A DNA stretch of 64,000 nt from Cesiribacter sp. SM1 (GTDB lineage: Bacteria > Bacteroidota > Bacteroidia > Cytophagales > Cyclobacteriaceae): positions 1 through 64,000 of the forward strand of contig NZ_JAHXBU010000045.1 in NCBI RefSeq assembly GCF_020178975.1, given 5' to 3'. The notes under the pieces were generated by a model, which saw nothing but the letters and a program-made list of their open reading frames with translations, was not told the origin of the DNA and did not search any database. A program made the position numbers and the translations under genes. Of the stretch, positions 45,201-54,000 are shown piece after piece. Every line of letters starts with the position of its first letter. The first letter of the stretch is position 1.

Positions 45201-45875
45201 ATGATAATTAAGGAACTTACCCTCAATACCAGCAATATAAAGGCTACTATGCACTTCTATGGCAGCTGTCTGCAGCTACCGCTTATCGATCAATCAGTAG
45301 ATAAAGTTTCTTTTGCCATTGGCGCTTCAATCCTAAGCTTTACCAGAACGGATGAGAAGCCCTTTTACCATTTTGCATTTAACATTCCCTGCAATCTCTT
45401 AACCGAAGCCCTGGAGTGGGTAGAAGCCAGAACCACAATCCTGTCTTTTTCTGAAAACAGTAGGCTGGGAGATTTTACTGGCTGGCGTGCCAAGGCCTTC
45501 TATTTTCACGACCATGAGGGCAACATTGCAGAATGCATTGCCCGCTTTGATTTACCAGGAAAGGCCGCAGCTACTGGCTTTGATCAAAACTCTTTCCTGA
45601 ACATTAGTGAAATTGGGCTGGTAGTAGACGATGTAGCAGCTGAGGCTGAAAGCTTCAGCAGTCAATATCAGCTACCCTACTTTTCAAAAGGTCCCAAGTT
45701 AGCTGACTTTATGCCCATGGGCGACGATGAAGGTCTCTTTTTACTGACTAAAAGTGGCAGAGGCTGGCTGCCTACAGGCAGGGCTGCCGAAAAGCATGAG
45801 GTACAGCTGCGCTTCCGGCAGCATAACAAAGATTTCGAACTAAACCTGAAAAAAGAAGGGGTACTGCCCAGATAA
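45201..45875 (+). CDS. VOC (glyoxalase/bleomycin-resistance) family protein
   Basis: A 224-aa protein built from two betaalphabetabetabeta halves (about 1-115 and 130-200). Hallmarks are LNTSNIKATMHFYGSCLQL at the start and AFYFHDHEGNIAECIAR (about 97-113). The second half is more divergent. VOC members bind a divalent metal; His in the first half and Glu in NIAECI are consistent. Substrate unknown. It converges on the molybdenum hydroxylase genes. Confidence 0.88.
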   Translation: MIIKELTLNTSNIKATMHFYGSCLQLPLIDQSVDKVSFAIGASILSFTRTDEKPFYHFAFNIPCNLLTEALEWVEARTTILSFSENSRLGDFTGWRAKAFYFHDHEGNIAECIARFDLPGKAAATGFDQNSFLNISEIGLVVDDVAAEAESFSSQYQLPYFSKGPKLADFMPMGDDEGLFLLTKSGRGWLPTGRAAEKHEVQLRFRQHNKDFELNLKKEGVLPR

Positions 45876-45914
45876 AAAGCAGCACCCCGGCAAAATCATT
45901 GCCTTGAAGAATTT

Positions 45915-48134
45915 TTACACCAGCTTATCCAGGGTTATGGGCAAATCCCTTACCCTTTTTCCTGTAGCATGGTAAATAGCATTGGCAATGGCCGGTGCTA
46001 CACTTACAATGCCAATTTCCCCCAGTCCTTTGGCACCTATGGGATTTACAATCTCGTCCTTTTCCTCTACAAAGATCACCTCCACATCATGTACATCGGC
46101 ATTAACCGGCACATGGTATTCGGCCAGGTCGTGATTCATAAAGCGGCCGTACTGGTTGTCCATAACCGAGTATTCTTCCATGGCCATGCCTATGCCCCAT
46201 ACAATTCCGCCCAGGATCTGGCTACGGGCAGTTTTAGGATTCAGGATGCGCCCACCGGCAATAGCACTTACCACCCGGGTCACTTTTACCGTACCCAGGT
46301 CTTCGTCTACCTTTACCTCTACAAAAACAGCCGAATGGGAGTAGCGGGAGTAATTTTCCTGCTCATCCGATGGTTCTGAATCAGCCTCTGCCTGCAGACT
46401 TTCAGTTTTATTTCGGCTGAGAATTTCAGTAAGGGCAATTGCTGTGGATGAGTTGTTTTTCAGGTGCATCCGCCCGCCTTCAAACACTACCTCCTCTATT
46501 TTTACATTTTTGAAGGGAGAACCTTCTATTTCCTGTGCCAGCTCCAGCAACTTTTCTCCAAGCTTGTTGCATACCTTTTTAACGGCCGAACCAACCGACG
46601 AGGCCGTCCAGGAGCCCCCTTCCAGTGGCGCTTTGGGAAGTGATGAGTCTCCAAGCTTAAACTCAACTTTATCCAGCGCTAAGCCCAGGCTCTCTGCCGC
46701 AATCTGGCTCATGATGGTATAGGTGCCGGTGCCTATATCACCGGTGGCGCTGCTTACGGTTAGCTGCCCGTTAAGGGCCAGCACTGCTTTGGCACTAGCA
46801 GGTTTTTGGGTTGCCTCCCAGGCACCATTGGCTACGCCCCAGCCAATAAGCTGATGGCCCTCCCGCATGGAGCGCGGTGCCTGCTTTCGGTTTTTCCAGC
46901 CAAACTTTTCAGCCCCCTGCCGGTAACACTCCCGCAGCTCTTTGCTGGAAAATGGCTTATCTTCAATCTGATCCTTTTCAGCGTAGTTCTTCAGCCGGAA
47001 TTCCATGGGGTCCATGCCTACTTTGTAAGAGAGCTCATCGATGGCGCACTCCAGCGCAAAAATACCGGTGGTACCGCCGGGGGCACGCATATCGAGCGGG
47101 GTATACACATCCAGCCCTACCAGTTTGTGGCTTAGCTTTACGTTGTCGCAGTTGTAGAGCACGCCAGGCCATATAATTACATCTTCGGAATAATCTTCAA
47201 AGCGGGAGGTTTCAGCATAAGCTTCGTGTATGACTGCCTGCAGTTTACCATCGGCAGAGGCGCCAAGAGACAACCGCTGCACCGTTTTTGGGCGGTGCCC
47301 AAAGGAGAACATCTGCGGACGCGTAAGTACTACCCGCACCGAACGTTTTAGCTCCAGTGCAGCCATTACGGCCATAAACAGCTGGTACTGCGGGCGCAGG
47401 CCCGAGCCAAATGCGCCTCCCACAAAAGGAGAGAGCACCCGTACCTCTTCTTCCTTGAGCCCGAATATGCCCATCACATACTTCTGGCTGTTAAGTGCTC
47501 CCTGAATTTTATCATAAACGGTTATCCGCCCATCTCCTTCCCAATGCACCGTAGAGGCATGCATTTCAATTGGATTATGGTGCTGGCTGGGGTGCGCGTA
47601 TTCTTCTGTTATTGTATGTGCTGCGTTTTTCAGGGCTTCTTCCGGCGAGCCCCAGGGCTCTGGTGGCGGAGTAGACTTATACTCTTCCGGCTCGTAGGCA
47701 TACGGGCGTTGCGCTGCAAATTTTGTTTCATGTGGCGCCTGCTCATACTCCACTTTTACCAGGGCTGCTGCATACAGGGCAAGCTCATAGGTTTCAGCAA
47801 CTACCAGGGCAATGGGCTGCATGTTAAACTGCACCTGGTTGTTGTAGAGCGGCCGGAAAGGAGAACCCGGAGGCGCATCCATATCCTGGTAACTCTTATC
47901 GTAATATGCAAGCTTTGTTCTGTTCTCATGTGTAAAGACCTGCAGCACACCCTCCAGCTTAAGTGCCTCACTGGCATCTATGGATTTAATGGTTCCCCTG
48001 GCAATGGCGCTGTTAACTACCACACCATAAGTAAGGTCGGGCACACTGAATTCTGCCGCATACCTGGCCTGGCCTGTTACCTTCTTGCGTCCATCGACGC
48101 GGTTCTTTGGTTTTCCGATTACCTCTGATGCCAT
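45915..48134 (-). CDS. Molybdenum hydroxylase large subunit (PaoC/xanthine-dehydrogenase family)
   Basis: A 739-aa Mo-cofactor-binding subunit. Family landmarks are the GQARYAAEFSVPDL start (about 21-34), FVGGAFGSGLRPQ near 237, RAPGGTTGIFALECAID near 345, and the C-terminal GAKGLGEIGIVSVAPAIANA (about 697-716), where the catalytic Glu lies in GLGEIG. It is one base after the FAD subunit, so all three subunits are co-translated. PaoABC oxidises aromatic aldehydes in E. coli; the substrate here is open. Confidence 0.95.
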   Translation of the reverse strand: MASEVIGKPKNRVDGRKKVTGQARYAAEFSVPDLTYGVVVNSAIARGTIKSIDASEALKLEGVLQVFTHENRTKLAYYDKSYQDMDAPPGSPFRPLYNNQVQFNMQPIALVVAETYELALYAAALVKVEYEQAPHETKFAAQRPYAYEPEEYKSTPPPEPWGSPEEALKNAAHTITEEYAHPSQHHNPIEMHASTVHWEGDGRITVYDKIQGALNSQKYVMGIFGLKEEEVRVLSPFVGGAFGSGLRPQYQLFMAVMAALELKRSVRVVLTRPQMFSFGHRPKTVQRLSLGASADGKLQAVIHEAYAETSRFEDYSEDVIIWPGVLYNCDNVKLSHKLVGLDVYTPLDMRAPGGTTGIFALECAIDELSYKVGMDPMEFRLKNYAEKDQIEDKPFSSKELRECYRQGAEKFGWKNRKQAPRSMREGHQLIGWGVANGAWEATQKPASAKAVLALNGQLTVSSATGDIGTGTYTIMSQIAAESLGLALDKVEFKLGDSSLPKAPLEGGSWTASSVGSAVKKVCNKLGEKLLELAQEIEGSPFKNVKIEEVVFEGGRMHLKNNSSTAIALTEILSRNKTESLQAEADSEPSDEQENYSRYSHSAVFVEVKVDEDLGTVKVTRVVSAIAGGRILNPKTARSQILGGIVWGIGMAMEEYSVMDNQYGRFMNHDLAEYHVPVNADVHDVEVIFVEEKDEIVNPIGAKGLGEIGIVSVAPAIANAIYHATGKRVRDLPITLDKLV

Positions 48135-48135
48135 C

Positions 48136-49125
48136 TTACTCCTCTATTTTAGCGGCCGTCATAAGCGCACGCACAATAGAGCGCCGGGCCAGTTCAATTT
48201 TAAATGTGTTGTGTTCAAAGCCCTTAGCGCCCTGCACATAGGCATCGGCTACAGGCTGAAAGTTCTCCCTGCTCGCTTTCTTTCCCCGGAGCATGGCTTC
48301 TGCTTCGGGCCTGCGCCAGGGCTTATGTGCCACACCACCCAGGGCAATGCGTGCTTCCCTGATAACACCACCTTCTATCTCAAGTCCGGCAGCAACGGAA
48401 ACCAGCGCAAAGGCATAGGAGGCACGGTCGCGGTTTTTCAGGTAGGTAAAGTGTTGGGCAAAACCCTGTGGTGGCAGTTCAATGGCGGTAATAATTTCGT
48501 TTTCGCCCAGGTTGGTATCTTTCTCCGGTGTGTTGCCCGGCAGCCGGTGTAAATCTGAAATGGGTAACATGCGCTCTCCCTGCGGACCTGTTACCAGAAT
48601 CCTGGCATCAAGGGCTGCAAGACCAACTGCCATATCTGATGGATGCGTGGCAATACAGTGTTCGCTATGGCCCAAAATGGCGTGGTTGCGGTTGTAGCCG
48701 GAAATGGCAGAGCAGCCCGTACCGGGTTCGCGCTTGTTGCAGGCGGTATCGGTATCGTAAAAATAGTAGCAGCGGGTGCGCTGCAGCAGGTTGCCGGCAT
48801 CGGTAGCCTTGTTCCTAAGCTGTGCTGTTGCGCCCGCCAGTATGGCATGCGATAGCAGCGGGTATCGTTTTTCCACCTGCTCATGGTAAGCTGTATCGGC
48901 ATTGGTTACCAAGGCTCCTAACCGGAGGCCGCCTTCGTCTGTCTCTTCAATGGTATCCAGGGCCAGGCGGGTAATATCCACCAGGTGCCGGGGCTTCATC
49001 ACATCAATTTTCATAAGGTCCAGCAGGTTGGTGCCCCCTGCTATAAACCTGGCTTCGCTGTTTGCCCTTATATCAGTTACAGCGGCAGCTACATCTTTTG
49101 CCCGGGTGTAGGTAAATGGTCTCAC
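48136..49125 (-). CDS. Molybdenum hydroxylase FAD subunit with extra Fe-S cysteines
   Basis: A 329-aa CO-dehydrogenase-flavoprotein-type subunit, GTG start overlapping the upstream stop as GTGA. FAD motif FIAGGTNLLDLMK lies near residue 28. The segment RCYYFYDTDTACNKREPGTGC (split; about 115-136) followed by SEHCIATHPSD supplies four cysteines, as in the [4Fe-4S] insertion of PaoB (YagS). It passes electrons from the 2Fe-2S subunit to FAD. Confidence 0.95.
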   Translation of the reverse strand: MRPFTYTRAKDVAAAVTDIRANSEARFIAGGTNLLDLMKIDVMKPRHLVDITRLALDTIEETDEGGLRLGALVTNADTAYHEQVEKRYPLLSHAILAGATAQLRNKATDAGNLLQRTRCYYFYDTDTACNKREPGTGCSAISGYNRNHAILGHSEHCIATHPSDMAVGLAALDARILVTGPQGERMLPISDLHRLPGNTPEKDTNLGENEIITAIELPPQGFAQHFTYLKNRDRASYAFALVSVAAGLEIEGGVIREARIALGGVAHKPWRRPEAEAMLRGKKASRENFQPVADAYVQGAKGFEHNTFKIELARRSIVRALMTAAKIEE

Positions 49126-49622
49126 GCCTGCTGACTCCTTTCCAGTGCTTCCTGCACCACTTTTACAATATTGCTGTAGGCACCGCAGCGGCAGATGTTA
49201 CCACTCATCAGGTCACGTATATCATCCACAGTTTTGGCTTTCCCCTCTTTGATCAGGCCTATGGTGGAACAGATTTGGCCGGGTGTGCAATACCCGCACT
49301 GGAAAGCATCATGATCGATAAAAGCCTGCTGCACCGGGTGCAGTTCATCTCCCTGTGCCAGCCCTTCTATGGTGGTAATTTCGGAACCATCGTGCATCAC
49401 TGCCAGCGACAGGCAGGAGTTAATGCGATTGCCATCGAGCAGAATAGTGCAGGCACCGCACTGGCCCTGATCACAACCTTTTTTGGTTCCGGTTAATTGC
49501 AGGTGCTCCCGCAGCAGGTCCAGCAGGGTGGTCCAAACCTCTACCTCCAGTTGCTGTTCCGTTCCATTGATCGTAAGGCTGATCTTTTCTTTAGAAACAG
49601 AAGCTGTTGTATTTTTTTCCAT
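49122..49622 (-). CDS. Molybdenum hydroxylase 2Fe-2S subunit
   Basis: A 166-aa iron-sulfur subunit. Plant-type ferredoxin ligands are CDQGQCGAC (about 50-58) and Cys in NSCLSL (about 70). The second cluster is at QCGYCTPGQ (about 109) and NICRCGAY (about 147). The N-terminus lacks the twin-arginine signal of E. coli PaoA, suggesting a cytoplasmic complex. First gene of the three. Confidence 0.95.
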   Translation of the reverse strand: MEKNTTASVSKEKISLTINGTEQQLEVEVWTTLLDLLREHLQLTGTKKGCDQGQCGACTILLDGNRINSCLSLAVMHDGSEITTIEGLAQGDELHPVQQAFIDHDAFQCGYCTPGQICSTIGLIKEGKAKTVDDIRDLMSGNICRCGAYSNIVKVVQEALERSQQA

Positions 49623-49835
49623 AGGAACTTATGAAATTAGATAGCAGATGAACAACTGAAAAGGTGGTCCGGGAACCAGAAAACAGGCCTGGTATCATGG
49701 CAGTTATAAAAGAATGATCCCACGGATGAACACGATTAATTCATCTGGATTAAAAGTTTGAACCTGAATACCTGCTGAAGGTTTGTTAATTTTCAGAAAA
49801 AGCTTTTTGCTTCTCTTCTACCACAGCCTTTGGGC

Positions 49836-49864
49836 AAAAAAAACAGGGCTCAAAAGAGCCCTGT
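49836..49864 (-). terminator. Terminator of the YeeE-type gene pair
   Basis: Arms ACAGGGCTC (49843-49851) and GAGCCCTGT (49856-49864); on the minus strand an eight-base T-run follows. It ends the transporter operon 35 bp past the stop at 49899. Confidence 0.9.
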
Positions 49865-49898
49865 ACCTGCTGCTGAATATCGAAAATGAGTGTTTGCT

Positions 49899-50312
49899 CT
49901 AATGCGGAAGCTTTTTTCTTATCAATCCATAGGTAAAGGTACCCAGCAAGGCACTGGCCAGTACTACCAGTACTACGCTAAAGCCACCACCAATGAGTGT
50001 GTACATAGGCCCCGGGCAGGCGCCCGTCATGGCCCAGCCTAAGCCAAAAATGGTGCCACCAAACAGGTAGCGGGCTATGCTCATGCTTTTGGGTGAAAAG
50101 GCAATGGGCATACCCTCAGTAGATTTTATTCCAAACCGCTGGATGAGAGCAACACCGATCACCCCCAGCAACACAGCTGAGCCTATAATGCCGTACATGT
50201 GGAAGGCATCAAAACGGAACATCTCATAAATCCTGAACCAGGAAATTACCTGGGCTTTGGTCATGATAATGCCAAAGAATACACCAATTAGCAGAAAACG
50301 TATATATCGCAC
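49899..50312 (-). CDS. YeeE/YedE-type (DUF6691-like) membrane protein
   Basis: A 137-aa protein with four hydrophobic segments. The conserved FGLGWAMTGACPGP signature (about 94-107) carries the Cys involved in sulfur transfer in YeeE-like transporters. It is the partner half of the upstream gene, separated by 12 bp. Such pairs (PmpA/PmpB-like) move thiosulfate or sulfane sulfur. It is in a sulfur-metabolism block. Confidence 0.9.
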   Translation of the reverse strand: MRYIRFLLIGVFFGIIMTKAQVISWFRIYEMFRFDAFHMYGIIGSAVLLGVIGVALIQRFGIKSTEGMPIAFSPKSMSIARYLFGGTIFGLGWAMTGACPGPMYTLIGGGFSVVLVVLASALLGTFTYGLIRKKLPH

Positions 50313-50324
50313 TTTAAGATAGGT

Positions 50325-50891
50325 TTAAAGTTGCAGAATGAGGGGTAAGAGCAGGTGGGTCATCAGCAGGCCACCGATAAAGAAGCCTACTACTGCAATG
50401 AGAGAAGGCAACTGCAGGTTGCTTAAGCCACTAATTGCATGGCCAGAAGTACAGCCCCCGGCCCAACGGGTGCCAAAGCCTATAAAAAAGCCTCCCACAA
50501 CCAGGAGTATAAAGCCACGCAGGGTAAAGAGGCTTTCCCAGCTAAAGATCTCTGCCGGTAAATATTGCTCGCCGGGATTGCTGATGCCCAGCTCCTGCAA
50601 TTTCTCTACTGTGCCCTGCGCCAGAGGAATAGGATCGGGCTGCTGCAGCCAGGTGGAGGCAATAAAGCCCCCAATCACCATTCCGCCCACAAAAACAAGG
50701 TTCCAGACCTGGCTCTTCCAGTCATAATCGAAGAAATCGCTCAGCTTGCCGGCTCCGCCTATGGCACAGGCGGTGCGAAGCGTAGAGGATACTCCAAAGT
50801 TCTTACCAAAGAAGAGCAGTAAAAACATGGTTAAGGCAATCAGTGGCCCCGCTACATACCAGGGCCAGGGTTGACTGATGAATTCTATCAT
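50325..50891 (-). CDS. YeeE/YedE-family sulfur-compound transporter
   Basis: About 188 aa from the ATG at 50891; a longer frame to 51008 adds 39 residues that run through the CRP-type operator, so I reject it. About five segments. The conserved core FGTRWAGGCTSGHAISG lies in the C-terminal half, with Cys in GGCTSG. It shares the transcript with the next gene, 12 bp away. Predicted to import thiosulfate-like compounds or sulfane sulfur. Confidence 0.9.
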   Translation of the reverse strand: MIEFISQPWPWYVAGPLIALTMFLLLFFGKNFGVSSTLRTACAIGGAGKLSDFFDYDWKSQVWNLVFVGGMVIGGFIASTWLQQPDPIPLAQGTVEKLQELGISNPGEQYLPAEIFSWESLFTLRGFILLVVGGFFIGFGTRWAGGCTSGHAISGLSNLQLPSLIAVVGFFIGGLLMTHLLLPLILQL

Positions 50892-50993
50892 AATAAAGGG
50901 ACTTGTTGCTGTTGATACAGATGTAAATGTAATAGCAGATGGCTTACATGCTTCAATTCTTTTGCAAAGGTACCCTCCTCCCCCCACTTCTTC

Positions 50994-51009
50994 AGTGATT
51001 TTTATCACA
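50994..51009. promoter_or_regulatory. CRP-type operator AGTGA-N6-TCACA (YeeE pair)
   Basis: AGTGATTTTTATCACA is a 5-6-5 palindrome close to the CRP consensus TGTGA-N6-TCACA. It lies 103-118 bp before the YeeE start and 18 bp before the DUF2243 frame. It has the same pattern as the boxes at 53964, 54851 and 54917. Confidence 0.7.
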
Positions 51010-51026
51010 CTGCCGGGTGCATAGCA

Positions 51027-51578
51027 ATGCAGAACTGCAGGCAGAACAATTGGCGGAAAAGAAGGTTTGCTTATGCAAAAGACTTTGGCTGCGGTACCGT
51101 GCTATTAGAAAACAAGCCTTCTCCTAACCACTCCCGCTCGCTGTGGGTAGCCCTGCTGATCGGGGCCTGCCTGATGGCAGGCATCGATGAAATTGTCTTT
51201 CACCAGCTGTTGGCATGGCATCATTTTTACGACCAGTCTACGCCTGCTATTGGTCTTTTGAGCGACGGGCTGCTGCACGCGGCAGAGCTCATAGGCCTGG
51301 TTGCAGGCTTCTTTATGTATGCTGATTTGCGCCGCAGCCACAGCCTGGCCCCTCGACGGGCCTGGGCGGGCTTCTTCATGGGCATGGGCGGCTTCCAGAT
51401 TTTTGATGGCATTGTTGATCATAAGCTGCTGCGGGTACACCAGGTACGCTATGGTGTTGACAACCTTTTCATTTACGATCTGCTGTGGAATCTTGGGGGG
51501 CTTATCCTGCTCCTGATTGGGGTATGGCTGCTGGTTAAAGCCAGATCTGCAACTGCTCCACAGCAGGCAAATACTTAA
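51027..51578 (+). CDS. DUF2243 membrane protein
   Basis: About 183 aa with four to five membrane segments. The family signature GIDEIVFHQLLAWHHFYD (about 52-69) is present, with SDGLLHAAELIG and FDGIVDHKLLRVHQ carrying further His residues. The start is uncertain: the ATG at 51027 is very close to the operator, and a GTG at 51099 begins nearer the family core. Often found beside a cytochrome-oxidase assembly protein, as here (37 bp to the next gene). Role unknown. Confidence 0.85.
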   Translation: MQNCRQNNWRKRRFAYAKDFGCGTVLLENKPSPNHSRSLWVALLIGACLMAGIDEIVFHQLLAWHHFYDQSTPAIGLLSDGLLHAAELIGLVAGFFMYADLRRSHSLAPRRAWAGFFMGMGGFQIFDGIVDHKLLRVHQVRYGVDNLFIYDLLWNLGGLILLLIGVWLLVKARSATAPQQANT

Positions 51579-51614
51579 GCCTCCCTGTTGTAATATTTAC
51601 AAATCTCAAACCAG

Positions 51615-52448
51615 ATGCAGGAACACTATTCAGCCTATAACAGCCCCTCTTTCTGGATTCCCAATGCAATCCTGCTTTTGGTGTTGCTGCTCTACCTGAT
51701 GGCTGTTGTGCGGCAGTACCAGCAGGGAAAAAGCTGGAGTGGCTGGCGTACTGCAGGCTTTTGCAGTGGCATTGCCCTGTTGATCTTAGCCCTGTGGCCT
51801 CCCCTGATGCACTACGGGCATCAGAACCTGGAGGGGCACATGATACAGCACCTGCTTATAGGCATGCTGGCACCGCTTGGCCTTGTGCTGGCTGCTCCTC
51901 TTACCCTGGTACTGCGAACACTTAACCCTCCTACCGGGCGCAGGCTCACGGCGGTTTTAGGCAGCAGGCCCTTTCATTATGTAAGCCACCCGCTAACAGC
52001 GCTGTTGCTGAACATTGGCGGCATGTACCTCCTTTACCTTACCCCTTTGTATGGAGCCATACAGCACCACCCTTACCTGCACTGGGTACTGCACCTGCAC
52101 TTTTTACTTGCCGGTTACCTGTTTGTGTGGGCAATAGCAGGCCCAGATCCTGCTCCGCGCCGCCCGGGCCTGCAGCTGCGCTCCATTGTGCTGTTCATTA
52201 GCGCTGGTGCTCATGCTTACCTTAGCAAGGCTATGTATGCCTATGAGTTTCCCCGAAACACCCACCACAGCCTGGAGGAGATACAGGCAGCAGCCAAGCT
52301 GATGTACTATGGCGGAGATCTTGCAGAGCTGCTTTTAGCAGTAGCATTCTTTTACACCTGGTACAAGGCAAAGGAGCGGCGCTCTAAAACCATTCAAACT
52401 GCAGGGGTATCTGTACCACAAATTTTTACAGGGTACACAGCTAAATAA
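51615..52448 (+). CDS. CtaG-type cytochrome c oxidase assembly protein
   Basis: A 277-aa membrane protein with seven segments of the Caa3_CtaG family. Landmarks are the HQNLEGHMIQHLLIGMLAPL region (about 73-92) and LHWVLHLHFLLAGYLFVW (about 156-173). It may insert copper into a haem-copper oxidase, but the oxidase genes are not in this window. It forms a pair with the DUF2243 gene. Confidence 0.9.
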   Translation: MQEHYSAYNSPSFWIPNAILLLVLLLYLMAVVRQYQQGKSWSGWRTAGFCSGIALLILALWPPLMHYGHQNLEGHMIQHLLIGMLAPLGLVLAAPLTLVLRTLNPPTGRRLTAVLGSRPFHYVSHPLTALLLNIGGMYLLYLTPLYGAIQHHPYLHWVLHLHFLLAGYLFVWAIAGPDPAPRRPGLQLRSIVLFISAGAHAYLSKAMYAYEFPRNTHHSLEEIQAAAKLMYYGGDLAELLLAVAFFYTWYKAKERRSKTIQTAGVSVPQIFTGYTAK

Positions 52449-52500
52449 CCCAGGCACTGCCTGATGGACTACACCTTTGATTATTTAACAGCAGACAAAT

Positions 52501-52531
52501 AAGAAGGCACCCCTGCAAAAGCTGCCTTCTT
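52501..52531. terminator. Possible terminator hairpin
   Basis: Nine-base arms AAGAAGGCA (52501-52509) and TGCCTTCTT (52523-52531) between converging genes. The following T-run is weak on both sides. Confidence 0.5.
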
Positions 52532-52536
52532 GAGCT

Positions 52537-53883
52537 TTATGCATACTGGTGTTTAAGTTCAGTCACTGCTTCACCCATATCCAGCACCTCTACCGGGAGC
52601 AGACTCTCCAGGATGCTGCTGCCTGCTGCAGAACGGTAGCCGCCTGCACAATGCACCACTACCGGCTTATCTGCAGGAATTTCTGCTGCTCTTTCACGTA
52701 GTTCAGGCAAAGGAATTGTGATCGCACTATCAAAAAAATTTCCTCCTCTGGTTTCGCCTGCATTGCGGATATCCACAATGGTGTACCCCTCCTGGTTTGC
52801 CTGGAAGGCTTCCTTGTTAAAGGTACTGCTTGTACTACCTCCCTGCCTGTCGTAGACAAAAGCACCTTCAATCAGCTGCTCATAGCCTATTTTCGCTGCT
52901 TTCTGAATAAGCTCCTCCAGTACAGCTTCAGAGCCCGCTACCAGGTAGTACTTTTCTTCAGGAGAAACAATACTGCCCAGCCAGGTTTCAAACTTACCGC
53001 CGTTCTGAATGTTGATGGAGCCCCTGATATGCCCTTTCTTAAACTGCTCCTGCGGGCGTGCATCAATCACCAGGCTACCGGCTGCTGGTTCATGGTTTCT
53101 CTCCAGCTTTTTCACTTCCGCCAAGGAAGGCTGAAAAGCAGGCGCTCCATGTTTGTTAAGGGCTACACTATAACCAAAGTATTTTGGAATAAAGGGCTGA
53201 TCCTCCAGCAGCACCTTTACAAATGCCTCTTCTGATTGGGGCTGCAGGGCATAATTTCCCGTTTTCTCTGCCCCTATGGTGCTGCTCTGCGCATCGCTAA
53301 GTGTCTTGCCGCAAAGTGAGCCTGAGCCGTGAGCCGGGTATACCAGCACCTCGTCGGCCAGCTTCATCAGCTTATCCCGGGTGCTGTGGTACATCTGGCG
53401 GGCCAGCTCTTCACGCTTTGCTGTTAGGTTTCCGGCCTTTTCCCTTAGGTCCGGACGACCCACATCGCCAATGAACAGGGTATCACCCGTAAATACGGCT
53501 ATGTCTTTACCCTCTACCTCTGCCACAATGCTGATGCTGTCGGGCGAGTGTCCGGGCGTATGCAGGGCCTTTAACTTTAGCTCCCCAAGCTCAATAATAT
53601 CGCCTTCATCGTAAGCCTTGTGCGGGTAATCGGCTGCCACCAGGCTGCTGACATAAATGGTTGCCGCTGTACTTTGGTGAATCTCCAGGTGAGCACTTAC
53701 AAAATCGGCATGCGGGTGCGTTTCGATAACGCCTACAATCTTTGCGCCCTCGGCTTGCGCATACTGGTAATAAGGCTGCGGATTGCGCGCAGGGTCTATC
53801 AGCACGATCTCTTTTTTAGCTTCGCTTAAGATAGCATAGCTGAAATGGGCCAGCCCTTTGTCTTCAAATTGCTTTATTTTCAT
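52537..53883 (-). CDS. CstB-like persulfide dioxygenase-rhodanese fusion
   Basis: A 448-aa three-part enzyme. Residues 1-235 are a metallo-beta-lactamase-fold persulfide dioxygenase: THPHAD (55-60), HTPGHSPDS (108-116), FTGDTLFIGDVGRPDL (131-146) and the AHGSGSLCG loop with Cys191. Residues about 260-345 are a rhodanese-like domain without an active-site cysteine. Residues about 350-448 are an active rhodanese with Cys412 in HCAGGYRS. The layout equals Staphylococcus CstB. It should oxidise glutathione/protein persulfides to sulfite and form thiosulfate. Upstream lie a tandem repeat and a CRP-type box. Confidence 0.93.
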   Translation of the reverse strand: MKIKQFEDKGLAHFSYAILSEAKKEIVLIDPARNPQPYYQYAQAEGAKIVGVIETHPHADFVSAHLEIHQSTAATIYVSSLVAADYPHKAYDEGDIIELGELKLKALHTPGHSPDSISIVAEVEGKDIAVFTGDTLFIGDVGRPDLREKAGNLTAKREELARQMYHSTRDKLMKLADEVLVYPAHGSGSLCGKTLSDAQSSTIGAEKTGNYALQPQSEEAFVKVLLEDQPFIPKYFGYSVALNKHGAPAFQPSLAEVKKLERNHEPAAGSLVIDARPQEQFKKGHIRGSINIQNGGKFETWLGSIVSPEEKYYLVAGSEAVLEELIQKAAKIGYEQLIEGAFVYDRQGGSTSSTFNKEAFQANQEGYTIVDIRNAGETRGGNFFDSAITIPLPELRERAAEIPADKPVVVHCAGGYRSAAGSSILESLLPVEVLDMGEAVTELKHQYA

Positions 53884-53901
53884 GATCTTATTGTAGTTCC
53901 T

Positions 53902-53943
53902 TTTAAGTACAGCCTAATTTAGTTTAAGTACAGCCTAATTTAG
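53902..53943. repeat. Perfect 21-bp tandem repeat before the CstB-like gene
   Basis: Two identical 21-base copies (53902-53922 and 53923-53943) sit 19-60 bp upstream of the ATG at 53883, between the CRP-type box and the gene. Probably a duplicated promoter or leader segment. Confidence 0.85.
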
Positions 53944-53963
53944 TAGTTAAAAGTAGCGCAGTC

Positions 53964-53979
53964 AGTGACAGATGTCACA
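53964..53979. promoter_or_regulatory. CRP-type operator AGTGA-N6-TCACA (CstB-like gene)
   Basis: AGTGACAGATGTCACA, 81-96 bp before the CstB-like start. Both half-sites match the box at 50994 exactly. Confidence 0.7.
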
Positions 53980-54000
53980 CGGCAGCGCTCCTTACCCCTG

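Noticed and set aside
45023-45211. 62-codon frame before the VOC gene
   Set aside because: Overlaps the VOC start, no homology, no Shine-Dalgarno-like signal.
50892-51008. N-terminal extension of the YeeE/YedE gene
   Set aside because: Its first codons run through the CRP-type palindrome and lack membrane-protein character; the ATG at 50891 fits the family start.
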